A stretch of 64,000 bases of DNA from Legionella rowbothamii (GTDB lineage: Bacteria; Pseudomonadota; Gammaproteobacteria; Legionellales; Legionellaceae), in the NCBI RefSeq assembly GCF_900639985.1, contig NZ_CAAAIM010000004.1, forward strand, positions 62,001 through 126,000, given 5' to 3'. A model generated the notes under the pieces. It was given only the letters and a program-made list of their open reading frames with translations. It searched no databases and was not told the DNA's origin. Shown here piece by piece: positions 36,599 to 46,112 of the stretch; positions within the stretch are counted from its first letter, which is position 1, and each line of letters opens with the position of its first letter. A program made the position numbers and the translations under genes.

Positions 36599-37672
36599 TT
36601 ACTCTAAATTAGGGTCGACTATATCGGATACATCTGTCGGTCTTTGGCTCATACCAACTAAAATTAAGCGCTCACCAGTATGGGCTGTTTTTCCATGCAA
36701 GCAAGAGTAATTATCAACAATCATTACATCACCTTTTTGCCATGGAGTCATTACTTGCTGCTCAAGCATTAATTGATTAATTAACTCGATTTCATGTTTT
36801 GAAAAATTCTCATCATTGCCAAAACGAGCCGTCAACGGGGATAAGCTAGGCCGCTCCATAATATAACGGGCAATAGGATTTTTAACTTTCAAACGAATAA
36901 AGCCAGTGTTCGTGTTAAAATAACGATTAAGATTATGACATTGATTAAACCAAACTATTTTATCTGATATCGGATGCCGACGATAAGGAGGCATTATTTT
37001 TTTAGTGATTAAGCCATTTCCTATAGTCCATTGATGTTGGTAAATGCTATTGGCGAATATCTCATCAACGACGCTTTTTTCTTGGGTATCAAACTGTTCC
37101 ATCCATGTTCTGCAATTAATCCCTCCGCCGATTTTTCTGATTAATTTCAGTTTTATACCATCACCATAAAAATAGCGACGATACATCACCCCATGAAGTT
37201 CTAATTTGCTCTTTAAGGGTTCTGGAAGAGAAAACCACAATTTATTACCATCAATTAAGGGCGTGCATCCACCTGTCTCAGAAGGTTGTGCGCAATTAAA
37301 ATAGATATGGCTTGGTGTGTCATAGTCATAAGCTTTTTCATTATGCATGGGAATTTTTTTTTGAGTGTAATTGATGGAGGTATAGACTCCTGTTTGAATT
37401 TTTGTGCGAGGAACCGTGCAAAAATCATAATTATAAACAGTACCCAAAGCACATGCATTAATTACCTTCAAAAATGCATCGGGAGAGTTGACTTGAAAAT
37501 TACGAAATAAGACGGCGCCATACTCTAATAATTGCTCCTGAAATAATGCATTTTCCTCATTAAGAAATTGCACTAGATGCTCAGCGCTTAATAGTTGCTG
37601 GTCTTGCGGTTGTATGATTAAGGGGAGCTTTTCTTGATTAATAAAGCTCGAAGAAACCTTAACTTTTCCCAT
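36599..37672 (-). CDS. TauD/TfdA-family Fe(II)/2-oxoglutarate oxygenase
   Basis: The 357-residue non-haem iron oxygenase shows the first metal pair in PMHNEKAY (H110, E112, an HxE as in clavaminate-synthase-like members), the last histidine in LHGKTAHTGER (H326) and the 2-oxoglutarate-binding arginine R335. The VLFRNFQV segment near residue 55 is typical of the syringomycin-type branch, which hydroxylates amino-acid derivatives. Because the acidic ligand is present, it should hydroxylate rather than halogenate. It lies between two methyltransferase genes. Confidence 0.88.
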   Translation of the reverse strand: MGKVKVSSSFINQEKLPLIIQPQDQQLLSAEHLVQFLNEENALFQEQLLEYGAVLFRNFQVNSPDAFLKVINACALGTVYNYDFCTVPRTKIQTGVYTSINYTQKKIPMHNEKAYDYDTPSHIYFNCAQPSETGGCTPLIDGNKLWFSLPEPLKSKLELHGVMYRRYFYGDGIKLKLIRKIGGGINCRTWMEQFDTQEKSVVDEIFANSIYQHQWTIGNGLITKKIMPPYRRHPISDKIVWFNQCHNLNRYFNTNTGFIRLKVKNPIARYIMERPSLSPLTARFGNDENFSKHEIELINQLMLEQQVMTPWQKGDVMIVDNYSCLHGKTAHTGERLILVGMSQRPTDVSDIVDPNLE

Positions 37673-37709
37673 AAAATCACCTTTGATGAACGATTACGAT
37701 AAACTACCT

Positions 37710-38453
37710 CTATGGTTTTTGAGCAATAACAATGACCCCTTCGCGGCCATCAAAAGCAACTTTTTCTGATAAATCTTTTCGGGGATATAATTTAGCCTCT
37801 TTAATTACAAAACCTACACCCATTAATTCACGGCTTAATACTTTGTCATCTAGAAAGTGTAAGGTATCTGCCGCAGCATAGCGGGCGAGTTTGCCGCTAA
37901 CAAGTTCTTTTATTCCTGTAAAATAACCCGGCCATTGTTGATCTTCCCTAATTCGTTGTTCATAGATAGGAATCAGATCTTTATAAATAGTACGATAAGG
38001 TGAGGAAGATAAAATAAATAATGAAGCACCAGGTTTGAGCCAACGATAAAGTTTCATAAATCCTACTGGTAAATCCGCTACAGCTAGATAGCCGAGCATA
38101 TGTGAAATGTAACAGCCAGCAATACTTTCATTGGCTAAATTAATGTCTTTGGGAAATTCGCCTGGCAATAAAGTTAAACGCGAACGGCATTCTTCAGGAG
38201 TATTATTGTATAAAATATCGAGATGACGTTGATCCAAATCATTCGCAATTAGTGTTGCTCCAGCTTTTAATGCTTCAATTGCGACAAAACCATAAGCGGT
38301 TCCTAGCTCTAAAACAGGCTCTTTTTGTGAGGCTGCATAGTGAATAAATTGTTTCCCATACTCATCAATATATGTTGATGAGGGCCCTTTATTATTTAAC
38401 GTTTTGACAAGATAACTGTTAGGATAACGATAGGGCTTTAAATCGTCGTGCAT
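37710..38453 (-). CDS. Class I SAM-dependent methyltransferase
   Basis: The 247-residue Rossmann methyltransferase has the SAM loop PVLELGTAYGFVAIEAL, the acidic end of strand 2 in LIANDLDQRHL and a post-II region GCYISHMLGYL. It is the first gene of a three-gene run (methyltransferase, oxygenase, FkbM methyltransferase), and it is divergent from the ATP-grasp ligase across 122 bases that should hold both promoters. The substrate is unknown. Confidence 0.82.
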   Translation of the reverse strand: MHDDLKPYRYPNSYLVKTLNNKGPSSTYIDEYGKQFIHYAASQKEPVLELGTAYGFVAIEALKAGATLIANDLDQRHLDILYNNTPEECRSRLTLLPGEFPKDINLANESIAGCYISHMLGYLAVADLPVGFMKLYRWLKPGASLFILSSSPYRTIYKDLIPIYEQRIREDQQWPGYFTGIKELVSGKLARYAAADTLHFLDDKVLSRELMGVGFVIKEAKLYPRKDLSEKVAFDGREGVIVIAQKP

Positions 38454-38575
38454 GCAAGAACCTATTGATGTTTATGATTTAAATGGTGAGTTAAAAAAAT
38501 ATTATTGTCAAATGAGCGATGTTTAGATGATAATTATTTTCATATATTTTTCATAAGGAAAACCAGTTGTCTTCC

Positions 38576-39643
38576 ATGAATAAAAACACTGAATGTTATC
38601 AGAAACATGCATTGGAGATGCATTTTCCTGTAACGTATAATTCTGAATTAGGTACATTAGAACTTTCTTTAGGCTCAAAACACTATTTTTTTTTTCGTGC
38701 CGTTACCCCGTTAAATAGTTATACCAATGCATTTGTTTCCAAAAATAAATATGCCACTAACTCTCTTCTCGAACAAGCTGGTTTACCAGTACCAAACACT
38801 ACAGTCATTTACCAGGAGCAATTTGAAAATGGAGAACTTGAAGAGATAATTTCCGAGTTGTCATTTCCATTGGTTGTAAAACCAGTTACGGGGGGGCTTG
38901 GAGAGGATGTGTTATGTAATATACAAAGTCTGGCACAGCTGGATGAGCATTTGCGCGAACAGTTTGTGAAGTATGAATCTTTATTGATTCAAGAATATCT
39001 TGGTAATTTACAATCGTATCGCGTATTGGTATTAAAAAATAATGTGATTGGCGTTGTATTAAGGCATCCAGCTCATGTGATTGGTGATGGTAAACACAAT
39101 TTGCAAGAACTTGTAGAAATAACTAATAAGCAACGCCAAAAAGTTAATGATACTCTTGGACCGATTTGCATCGATACAGAGTTTAATATTCGCCTAAAAG
39201 AGTTAGATATTGATCTGAATTACATTCCACCAAGGGGGGAGTGGGTTACCGTAGCTTATACCTCGAATGCCACTCGTGGCGGAACCTATATTTCTTTAGG
39301 AAAAAAGATTTGCAAAGAAAACAAGCGACTTTTTGTCCGAGCAGCCAAAGTATTAGGGCTGGAGTTAGTTGGTTTTGATGTGCAGTGCGCGGATATAAAT
39401 GTGCCACTTGACCATTCCAATGGAGCGATTATTGAGGCCAATCATGGACCAAGTGTCCGCATTCACGAGCAAGCAATGCATGGAGTCCCCACTCCGGTTT
39501 GTAAAAAAATATTACGCACCTTAATCTATAAGCATCCTTTCGCGTATCTGCATAATTTATACCTGAACACACGCCTCGCATTTTATCTAAAAATTGGATT
39601 TATTTTGGTGCTGGTTTATGGAGTTTATAAATTGATATCGTAA
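38576..39643 (+). CDS. Tail-anchored ATP-grasp ligase (cyanophycin-synthetase-like)
   Basis: The 355-residue paralog of the gene behind dotB. ATG 38576 is preferred over an in-frame TTG nine bases upstream. The ATP-grasp core carries FPLVVKPVTGGLGEDV, HVIGDGKHNLQELVEITN, AYTSNATRGGTYIS and AIIEANHGPSVRIHEQ, as in the ligase half of cyanophycin synthetase. The C-terminus is a single hydrophobic segment (about 332-352) after the shared KHPFAYL motif. Context with an oxygenase and methyltransferases suggests formation of a modified dipeptide-like product, but the substrates are unknown. Confidence 0.82.
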   Translation: MNKNTECYQKHALEMHFPVTYNSELGTLELSLGSKHYFFFRAVTPLNSYTNAFVSKNKYATNSLLEQAGLPVPNTTVIYQEQFENGELEEIISELSFPLVVKPVTGGLGEDVLCNIQSLAQLDEHLREQFVKYESLLIQEYLGNLQSYRVLVLKNNVIGVVLRHPAHVIGDGKHNLQELVEITNKQRQKVNDTLGPICIDTEFNIRLKELDIDLNYIPPRGEWVTVAYTSNATRGGTYISLGKKICKENKRLFVRAAKVLGLELVGFDVQCADINVPLDHSNGAIIEANHGPSVRIHEQAMHGVPTPVCKKILRTLIYKHPFAYLHNLYLNTRLAFYLKIGFILVLVYGVYKLIS

Positions 39644-39683
39644 ACTCAGAATGGAGTAATCGTTCGGCGAATTATTTTTCTTA

Positions 39684-39702
39684 AATGAGAATGATTCTCG
39701 AT
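39684..39702. promoter_or_regulatory. Fur-box-like palindrome upstream of feoA
   Basis: AAATGAGAATGATTCTCGA contains the perfect palindrome GAGAATGATTCTC (39687-39699), very close to the Fur consensus half-sites. It lies 33 bases before feoA and implies iron repression of feoABC. Confidence 0.7.
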
Positions 39703-39734
39703 ATCGTTTGTGTTAGAATAGATCTAATATATTA

Positions 39735-39983
39735 ATGTCTTTTGATTATTCCATGACCAGAATAACTGAATTAGCTCAGGGTGACCGTGTTCGATTAGTG
39801 AGCTATGGTACTACTGATGTGCAATATAGACGCAGGCTCCTATCTTTAGGGGTTACATGTGGAGCAGAGTTTCGTGTCGTCCGAATGGCGCCTTTGGGTT
39901 GTCCCATCCAAATTGATGTACGAGGCACTGCATTGACCTTGCGTAAGGAAGAGGCAAGCCAATTGATTTTGGAGCGTATATGA
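39735..39983 (+). CDS. feoA: Ferrous iron transport protein A
   Basis: The 82-residue SH3-like protein works with FeoB in Fe(II) uptake. It shows the FeoA pattern LAQGDRVRLVSYG, RRLLSLGVTCGAEFRVVRMAPLGCPIQI and ALTLRKEEASQLIL. ATG 39735 is kept, with ATG 39753 also possible. It overlaps feoB by 4 bases. Confidence 0.93.
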   Translation: MSFDYSMTRITELAQGDRVRLVSYGTTDVQYRRRLLSLGVTCGAEFRVVRMAPLGCPIQIDVRGTALTLRKEEASQLILERI

Positions 39984-42232
39984 CCCATGTTTTATTGGTA
40001 GGCAATCCGAATTGTGGCAAAACCACCTTATTCAATGCATTAACTGGTGATAATCAGCGTATCGGAAATTGGCCTGGGGTCACTGTCGAAAAGAAAACAG
40101 GGTCTTTTTCTTTAGGGAAACAATTAATTAACATCACTGATTTACCAGGAGTTTATTCCTTAGTGGCTAACTCCGGTGGCGTGAGTCAGGATGAACAAAT
40201 CGCCGCGCAATCAGTTGCTACCATGCAGGCAGATTGCATTATTAACGTAGTGGACGCCTGTCATTTAGAGCGCCATTTATATTTAACTAGCCAGATTTTA
40301 GAGCTGGGTAAACCTGTTATTGTTGCTTTAAATATGATCGACATTGCCGAGCAACGAGGCATCTCCATTGATGTGACCGCATTAACACAACAGTTAGGTT
40401 GTCCAGTAATTGCTATTCAGGCACATAAAAAGGTAGGGCTGGCGGCCTTAGAACAGGCTTTGCTCAAGTTACCGCAAGTCATTTTGCCGTGGACTCTTCC
40501 TTTAGCATCCCCAGTACACCAAGGCTTAATGGAGATAGAAAATGCTTTAATCGCTGAAGGTTATAGCCAAGCACTCGCGTACTATTTTTCACGCAGAATT
40601 GCTGAGGGCGATGTGATTTTGGTTAATGAGCGAATAACTCAGGCTTTATCTGCATTGAATGATAATGATTTAGAGCTTGATGTCTTATTGGCAGATGCTC
40701 GTTATCAGAAAATCCATGAGTTAGTTACTGCTGTGCAAAAAAAACGTAGTGATGCGAGCGAAAATTTTACTGCCAAGTTAGATCGTATTGTATTGCATCG
40801 TTTTTGGGCATTGCCAATCTTCTTTGGCATGATGTATTTAATGTTTTTATTTGCGATCAACATAGGTGGGGCATTCCAAGATTTTTTTGATATCAGTACA
40901 GATACCATTTTTGTGCAAGGAGTTGCTTGGTTAATGCAACAAGCTCATGCTCCGAATTGGCTCATTGCTATTTTGGCAAATGGAATTGGAAAAGGAATTA
41001 ATACGACGTTAACTTTTATTCCCGTGATTGCGGCGATGTTTTTCTTTTTATCCTTATTAGAAACCTCAGGATACATGGCTCGAGCCGCTTTTGTTGTTGA
41101 TAAAGTTATGCGTGTCTTGGGATTGCCGGGCAAGTCATTTGTACCCATGATTGTGGGTTTTGGTTGTAATGTCCCAGCGATTATGGCGGCACGTACTTTA
41201 GATTCCGAACGCGATCGACTATTGACAGTTATGATGAGCCCCTTTATGTCATGCAGTGCCCGATTGGCCATTTATGCCGTATTTGTAGCTGCTTTTTTCC
41301 CTTCTGGTGGTCAAAATATCGTATTTTCATTGTATCTAGTTGGGATTCTAATGGCGATTCTCACCGGATTTATTTTACGTAAATCCATGCTTAAAGGGCA
41401 TTCTTCGCCATTGATTTTAGAATTACCCGCATACCACAAGCCGTCGATGCGCCGTTTGTGCAAAGAAACTGCCATGCGGCTGCGGTTTTTTGTTCTCCGT
41501 GCAGGGAAATTAATTATTCCCATTTGTGTGATATTGGGAGCTTTAAATGCAATTACTTTGGGCGGTGGTATTAATGCTGCTGAGGCAAATAGCGAATCCT
41601 TATTATCGATAATGGGGCAATGGCTTACTCCTTTATTTACCCCGATGGGGATTCATCCAGACAATTGGCCTGCGACCGTGGGCTTATTAACAGGAATGTT
41701 AGCCAAGGAGGTTGTGGTTGGTACGCTAAATTCTCTTTATGCACAAGCAGGGCACCTAGGTGAAATTGCTGCAGCACATTTTGATTTTTGGGGCGGTATT
41801 GAAGCTGCTTTATGGTCTGTGCCTCAAAATTTATCGCAATTAGGTAGCGCTTTTGCAAATCCCGTATTAGCGAGTGCTGCAGATAATTCTGTATCGCAGT
41901 CAGTCTATGGCATTATGGTCCAGCGTTTCGATGGGCAAATTGGGGCCTATGCTTATCTCTTATTTGTTCTTCTATACATTCCCTGTGTTTCCACCATGGC
42001 GGTTATTCGTCAGGAAGCAAATAAAAAATTTATGTGGATATCGGTTACTTGGTCCTTTATTGTTGCTTATTTGGCGGCGGTTGGATTTTATCAGGGAGCC
42101 AAATTTATAGAACATTCACCATATGGTCATTATTGGCTTTTAGCATCCGTCTTGACGTTTGTCTTGCTCCCTATTCTATGGCATTTCAGTAAACGCATAA
42201 GGGGAGGGCAGAATGTTATTGCAAATACGTGA
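39980..42232 (+). CDS. feoB: Ferrous iron transporter FeoB
   Basis: The 750-residue inner-membrane Fe(II) permease has an N-terminal G domain: GNPNCGKTTLFN (G1), NWPGVTVEKKTG, DLPGVYS (G3) and ALNMID (G4). The polytopic part has FVPMIVGFGCNVPAIMAARTL and a second gate motif GMLAKEVVVGTLNSLY. FeoB is the main Fe(II) importer in L. pneumophila and matters under iron limitation and inside hosts. It overlaps feoC by 20 bases. Confidence 0.97.
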   Translation: MTHVLLVGNPNCGKTTLFNALTGDNQRIGNWPGVTVEKKTGSFSLGKQLINITDLPGVYSLVANSGGVSQDEQIAAQSVATMQADCIINVVDACHLERHLYLTSQILELGKPVIVALNMIDIAEQRGISIDVTALTQQLGCPVIAIQAHKKVGLAALEQALLKLPQVILPWTLPLASPVHQGLMEIENALIAEGYSQALAYYFSRRIAEGDVILVNERITQALSALNDNDLELDVLLADARYQKIHELVTAVQKKRSDASENFTAKLDRIVLHRFWALPIFFGMMYLMFLFAINIGGAFQDFFDISTDTIFVQGVAWLMQQAHAPNWLIAILANGIGKGINTTLTFIPVIAAMFFFLSLLETSGYMARAAFVVDKVMRVLGLPGKSFVPMIVGFGCNVPAIMAARTLDSERDRLLTVMMSPFMSCSARLAIYAVFVAAFFPSGGQNIVFSLYLVGILMAILTGFILRKSMLKGHSSPLILELPAYHKPSMRRLCKETAMRLRFFVLRAGKLIIPICVILGALNAITLGGGINAAEANSESLLSIMGQWLTPLFTPMGIHPDNWPATVGLLTGMLAKEVVVGTLNSLYAQAGHLGEIAAAHFDFWGGIEAALWSVPQNLSQLGSAFANPVLASAADNSVSQSVYGIMVQRFDGQIGAYAYLLFVLLYIPCVSTMAVIRQEANKKFMWISVTWSFIVAYLAAVGFYQGAKFIEHSPYGHYWLLASVLTFVLLPILWHFSKRIRGGQNVIANT

Positions 42233-42431
42233 TTATATTTGTCGCCAGGGCGTGGTTAACACACAACAGTTAACTCGAGAGTTTCGTTTAGATTTACCTG
42301 CTTTACAACCTATGTTGGATCTTTGGGTTAAAAAAGGGGTAATTCGTAAATGCCAGGAAAAAGCGAATTGTCAGAGCACTTGTTTTAAATGCCGTATTAA
42401 TGCACCTGAATATTATCAATATCAGACCTAA
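42213..42431 (+). CDS. feoC: FeoC-like winged-helix protein with cysteine cluster
   Basis: The 72-residue protein has an N-terminal winged helix (LLQIRDYICRQGVVNTQQLTR) and a C-terminal cysteine set C-x5-C-x3-C-x2-C in KCQEKANCQSTCFKC. FeoC of this type binds an Fe-S cluster and modulates FeoB stability. It overlaps the end of feoB. Confidence 0.85.
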   Translation: MLLQIRDYICRQGVVNTQQLTREFRLDLPALQPMLDLWVKKGVIRKCQEKANCQSTCFKCRINAPEYYQYQT

Positions 42432-42450
42432 GCCATCTATAAAGTCCCAC

Positions 42451-42543
42451 CACGGTAGGATATCTCCTGAATGCGATACTCTACTTAGTTCTTCATCTAA
42501 GCCATCTCCAGGGCTCCCTCTCGTAGTTTGGGATGGCGTGCTG
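42451..42543. repeat. Intergenic element, family B (diverged)
   Basis: GATATCTCCTGAAT near 42460 and a right part with GGCTCCCTCTCGTAGTTTGGGATG resemble the family B element at 31091. It lies just after feoC. Confidence 0.45.
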
Positions 42544-42687
42544 GCGAGGTTTTTTTATAGCCTACTTACTGTTTTTATTATTTTTTTACATCTTTTTTAC
42601 CACTATGTAATCCAACTTTGATGCTCATTCGTGAAATTTGGGCTAATATATAATCATAAACAGAAGCATTACATTGGATACTCATAC

Positions 42688-43323
42688 ATGGCCAATGAAC
42701 CAGATGAAAGCAATATTGATCCTTTAGCAGATATGCCCGAAGAGCGCGGTATTGATTTGCGCAAGTTGGAAATGGAAGCCGATCTTAATGATCCCGTAGC
42801 TTTAGTAGAGCGGGTTTATCAGATTTGGTGGCATTGGGCTGATTTCCATCTTTATATTATTTCTCCTACTATTCCGCCAATATCTCCGCCTATAGTAATT
42901 AAGCCGGAACTTATACCTGGGACTCAGGAATATGAGTTTGTCTATGATATTCATGACTATGGTTCGAAACTTTCTACCTCGAAAGGCGAAGACATGATTA
43001 ATTCAGGTATGTCCATGTGTAAGTTATTCTATACCATAGAAAAAATGATTTATATTCTGGTAGAGCGATTGAAGTCTGGGGGCGTTAGTACTGAAGTAGA
43101 AGTGCAAGTTGCTTTTGGTGGACACTTGTTATCACAAAGAAAGGCTTTTGAGTCAATTATTAACCTAAATTATAACGTAGTAGTCACCAACTTCGACCCA
43201 GGAGCTTGGGGTGAGCGCTATCTGCAGATTGTAAAACAAAATGCTGAAAAATATGGCTATCCTCCAGAGGCACCCCGGTCAACTTTTAGACAACCCCATA
43301 AATCTCCGGGTATGAAGATTTAA
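42688..43323 (+). CDS. lvgA: Probable Dot/Icm adaptor subunit LvgA
   Basis: The 211-residue acidic cytoplasmic protein (MANEPDESNIDPLADMPEER...) is recognised as LvgA-like by its size, its acidic N-terminus and its position next to the sdh-suc cluster, as I recall from L. pneumophila. LvgA binds IcmS and forms an alternative part of the IcmSW adaptor on the DotL coupling protein. ATG 42688 is chosen; the longer frame from 42631 begins with an unconvincing leader. There is no signal peptide or membrane span. The identification is from memory of the family and should be read as probable. Confidence 0.65.
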   Translation: MANEPDESNIDPLADMPEERGIDLRKLEMEADLNDPVALVERVYQIWWHWADFHLYIISPTIPPISPPIVIKPELIPGTQEYEFVYDIHDYGSKLSTSKGEDMINSGMSMCKLFYTIEKMIYILVERLKSGGVSTEVEVQVAFGGHLLSQRKAFESIINLNYNVVVTNFDPGAWGERYLQIVKQNAEKYGYPPEAPRSTFRQPHKSPGMKI

Positions 43324-43357
43324 ATGGTTGTTAATTATCCCTCTTTTAAGAGGACAG

Positions 43358-43465
43358 CTCATCCGAAGACAGCAAGGGATCTCCTGAAAGAAGCATAAGT
43401 GTTATGCAAAAGTATAATGCCATATTCAGAAGATCCATAGCCGTTACCTCCTCAGAATGACATGC
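43358..43465. repeat. Intergenic element, family B (diverged)
   Basis: GGGATCTCCTGAAAG near 43377 and the inverse ATTCAGAAGATCC near 43424 define an imperfect inverted repeat. It lies between lvgA and the sdh operon promoter region. Confidence 0.5.
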
Positions 43466-43609
43466 CCTCCTAATTTCGGCTAAATTTTAGCCATTTAAAC
43501 CGTTATATCTCCACACATTATGACTTAATCTTGCGTGATAAAAACAGAGTGCTATACTTCGCATTCGTGCGTCCTTTTATAACTTTTCAAATTAAGGAAG
43601 AAACTAACA

Positions 43610-43984
43610 GTGAACAAGAAAAGACCCGTTAATCTTGATTTGGGTAGTTTAAAATTTCCCCCTATGGCCATCGCGTCGATATTACATAGGATTTCAGGGG
43701 TGGTTTTATTCCTATTATTGCCAATAATGTTGTTTATTTTTGGTCAGTCAGTGCAATCAGCAGAGACTTTTGCACAGATGAAGGCATTATTAACACATCC
43801 GTGCTATAAGTTGATCTTATGGGCCTTCGGGGCCGCATTGATTTATCACGTGCTCGCAGGTATCCGTCATATGATTATGGATTTGGGATTTGGTGAGCAT
43901 CTGTGTGCTGGTCGGCGTACTGCTGTTTTAGTAATAGTTTTTGCCGTTATTTTGTCAATTTTACTAGGATTCTGGATATGGTAA
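43610..43984 (+). CDS. sdhC: Succinate dehydrogenase cytochrome b556 subunit SdhC
   Basis: A membrane anchor of complex II that binds haem and quinone. The 124-residue protein starts at GTG and reads KKRPVNLDLGSLKFPPMAIASILHRISG, the typical SdhC opening with the quinone-site serine and arginine. Three spans follow, with the haem-ligand histidine expected in IYHVLAGIRHM. AAGGAAG lies about 11 bases upstream. It overlaps sdhD. Confidence 0.95.
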   Translation: MNKKRPVNLDLGSLKFPPMAIASILHRISGVVLFLLLPIMLFIFGQSVQSAETFAQMKALLTHPCYKLILWAFGAALIYHVLAGIRHMIMDLGFGEHLCAGRRTAVLVIVFAVILSILLGFWIW

Positions 43985-44325
43985 CTAATGTCACCAGCTT
44001 AACAGGCAATGGGTTAAAAGATTGGTTAGTTCAACGTGTTACAGCAGTATATTTTGCTGCGTATGTGTTTTTCTTTTTTGGATTTTTATTGTTGCATCCG
44101 GGATTGAGTTATGAACAATGGCATAGCCTATTTACCAATCCAGTGGTGCAAATTGCAACTGCTTTAGCGTTGTTTGCGTTAACGTTGCATGCCTGGATTG
44201 GTATCTGGACAGTAACTACCGATTATATGAAATGTACTGTTTTACGTTTATCAGTACAGATGTTGGTTCTTTTATGGCTCCTTAGTCAATTGATTTGGGG
44301 CTTCTTGATCCTTTGGGGGCGGTAA
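43978..44325 (+). CDS. sdhD: Succinate dehydrogenase membrane anchor SdhD
   Basis: The second hydrophobic anchor of complex II, 115 residues with three spans. ATG 43978 (inside the last codons of sdhC) gives [24 protein letters not shown], as in other SdhD proteins. The haem-ligand histidine is probably in [13 protein letters not shown] longer frame to 43903 is only read-through of the sdhC region. Confidence 0.93.
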   Translation: MVTNVTSLTGNGLKDWLVQRVTAVYFAAYVFFFFGFLLLHPGLSYEQWHSLFTNPVVQIATALALFALTLHAWIGIWTVTTDYMKCTVLRLSVQMLVLLWLLSQLIWGFLILWGR

Positions 44326-44327
44326 GC

Positions 44328-46097
44328 ATGGCTATTGCACGGAATACATTTGATGCAGTAATTATTGGTGCTGGCGGTGCTGGAATGCGCGCTGCACTAC
44401 AGATGGCAAACTCTGGTTTAAAAGTGGCACTTTTATCTAAAGTATTTCCAACGCGTTCACATACAGTTTCAGCTCAGGGTGGTATTACTTGTGCTTTAGG
44501 AAACTCACATGAGGATGATTGGCGTTGGCATATGTATGATACTGTGAAAGGAGCTGACTACATCGGTGACCAAGACAGTATTGAATATTTATGTAAAACA
44601 GGCCCAGAAGCTGTTTATGAATTAGAACATATGGGCTTGCCGTTTTCGCGCATGGACAATGGTAAAATTTACCAGCGTCAATTTGGTGGGCAGTCCAAGA
44701 ATTTTGGTGGTGAGCAGGCTGCTCGTACCTGTGCTGCAGCAGACCGTACAGGACATGCCTTACTTCACACTTTATATCAACAAAATTTAAAAGCGAAAAC
44801 CCACGTTTTTAGCGAGTGGTATGCTTTAGATTTCGTTAAAAATGCAGAAGGCCGTATTTCTGGTGTTACGGCAATGAGCATTGAAACGGGTGAGGTGGTG
44901 TTTTTCCAATCACGAGTATGTATTTTAGCTACAGGTGGTGCAGGTCGTATTTATCAATCGACTACCAATGCTTTCATTAATACAGGCGATGGCTTTGGCA
45001 TGGCATTAAGAGCTGGCATTCCCTTACAAGATATGGAAATGTGGCAATTCCATCCTACAGGGATCGCTGGTGCCGGTACTTTAGTCACCGAAGGTTGCCG
45101 CGGAGAGGGCGGATACCTTATTAATAAAGATGGCGAGCGTTTTATGGAACGTTATGCCCCTCGAGTTAAAGATTTGGCATCACGTGACGTGGTTGCCCGC
45201 TCTATGTCTTTGGAAATGCGCGCCGGTAAAGGTTTTGATCCGGGTGGTGTTGATTACGTTAAGTTGAAGTTGGATCATTTAGGTGCAGATCTAATTATGT
45301 CGCGCTTACCAGGAATTCGCGAATTATCGATGAAATTTGCCGGGGTTGACCCAATTGTTGAACCAATTCCTGTGGTACCAACATGCCATTACAGTATGGG
45401 TGGGATACCGACCAATGTGCATGGCCAAGTTATTAGTAAAACTAATGGCCAAGAGCATATCGTAGAAGGCTTGTATGCGGTAGGTGAGTGTGCTTGCGTG
45501 TCCGTACATGGTGCTAACCGTTTAGGTGGAAACTCTTTATTAGACTTAGTAGTGTTTGGTCGTGCGGCTGGAATCCATGTTGAAGAATTATGGCAATCCA
45601 ATCAATTGCCTGACATGGCTTATATCAGCGACGAAGATGTTGCTGCTTCTATGGTTCGTTATAATCGTTGGAATGAATCTAAGGATGGTGAGAGCATTGC
45701 GGTTATTCGCGCTGACATGCAACGCGTAATGCAAGAAGATTTTGGCGTATTCCGTACTGGTGAAGTTATGGAGTCAGGTCTAAAACGTTTAGAAGCATTA
45801 CGTGAGCGTTTGAAGCATGCGCAGCTGGAAGATAAAAGTCAGGTCTTTAATACCGATCGGGTTAGCGCTTTAGAATTAGATAATTTGATGGCCACTGCTT
45901 ATGCGACAGCACATTCGGCACTTGTCCGTACCGAAAGCCGTGGGGCACACAGCCGTGAAGACTATCCACAGCGTGATGATGCCAATTGGATTAAACACAT
46001 ACTGTATTTTGAGGAAGGTGAAGTAATCGATTTTCGTCCGGTTAATGCATCACCTAAACATATTGCGCCTTTTGAGCCGAAAGAACGCGTTTACTAA
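44328..46097 (+). CDS. sdhA: Succinate dehydrogenase flavoprotein subunit SdhA
   Basis: The 589-residue catalytic subunit binds FAD covalently. The sequence shows the dinucleotide site [14 protein letters not shown], the FAD-linked histidine in [26 protein letters not shown], and [21 protein letters not shown]. The start is ATG 44328, 2 bases after the sdhD stop; the upstream frame from 44295 lies inside sdhD. Not to be confused with the Dot/Icm effector also named SdhA. Confidence 0.97.
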   Translation: MAIARNTFDAVIIGAGGAGMRAALQMANSGLKVALLSKVFPTRSHTVSAQGGITCALGNSHEDDWRWHMYDTVKGADYIGDQDSIEYLCKTGPEAVYELEHMGLPFSRMDNGKIYQRQFGGQSKNFGGEQAARTCAAADRTGHALLHTLYQQNLKAKTHVFSEWYALDFVKNAEGRISGVTAMSIETGEVVFFQSRVCILATGGAGRIYQSTTNAFINTGDGFGMALRAGIPLQDMEMWQFHPTGIAGAGTLVTEGCRGEGGYLINKDGERFMERYAPRVKDLASRDVVARSMSLEMRAGKGFDPGGVDYVKLKLDHLGADLIMSRLPGIRELSMKFAGVDPIVEPIPVVPTCHYSMGGIPTNVHGQVISKTNGQEHIVEGLYAVGECACVSVHGANRLGGNSLLDLVVFGRAAGIHVEELWQSNQLPDMAYISDEDVAASMVRYNRWNESKDGESIAVIRADMQRVMQEDFGVFRTGEVMESGLKRLEALRERLKHAQLEDKSQVFNTDRVSALELDNLMATAYATAHSALVRTESRGAHSREDYPQRDDANWIKHILYFEEGEVIDFRPVNASPKHIAPFEPKERVY

Positions 46098-46112
46098 AGA
46101 GGATATATAAGA

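Noticed and set aside
42400-42621. 73-codon frame after feoC
   Set aside because: It covers a family B repeat and intergenic DNA, and the product looks random.
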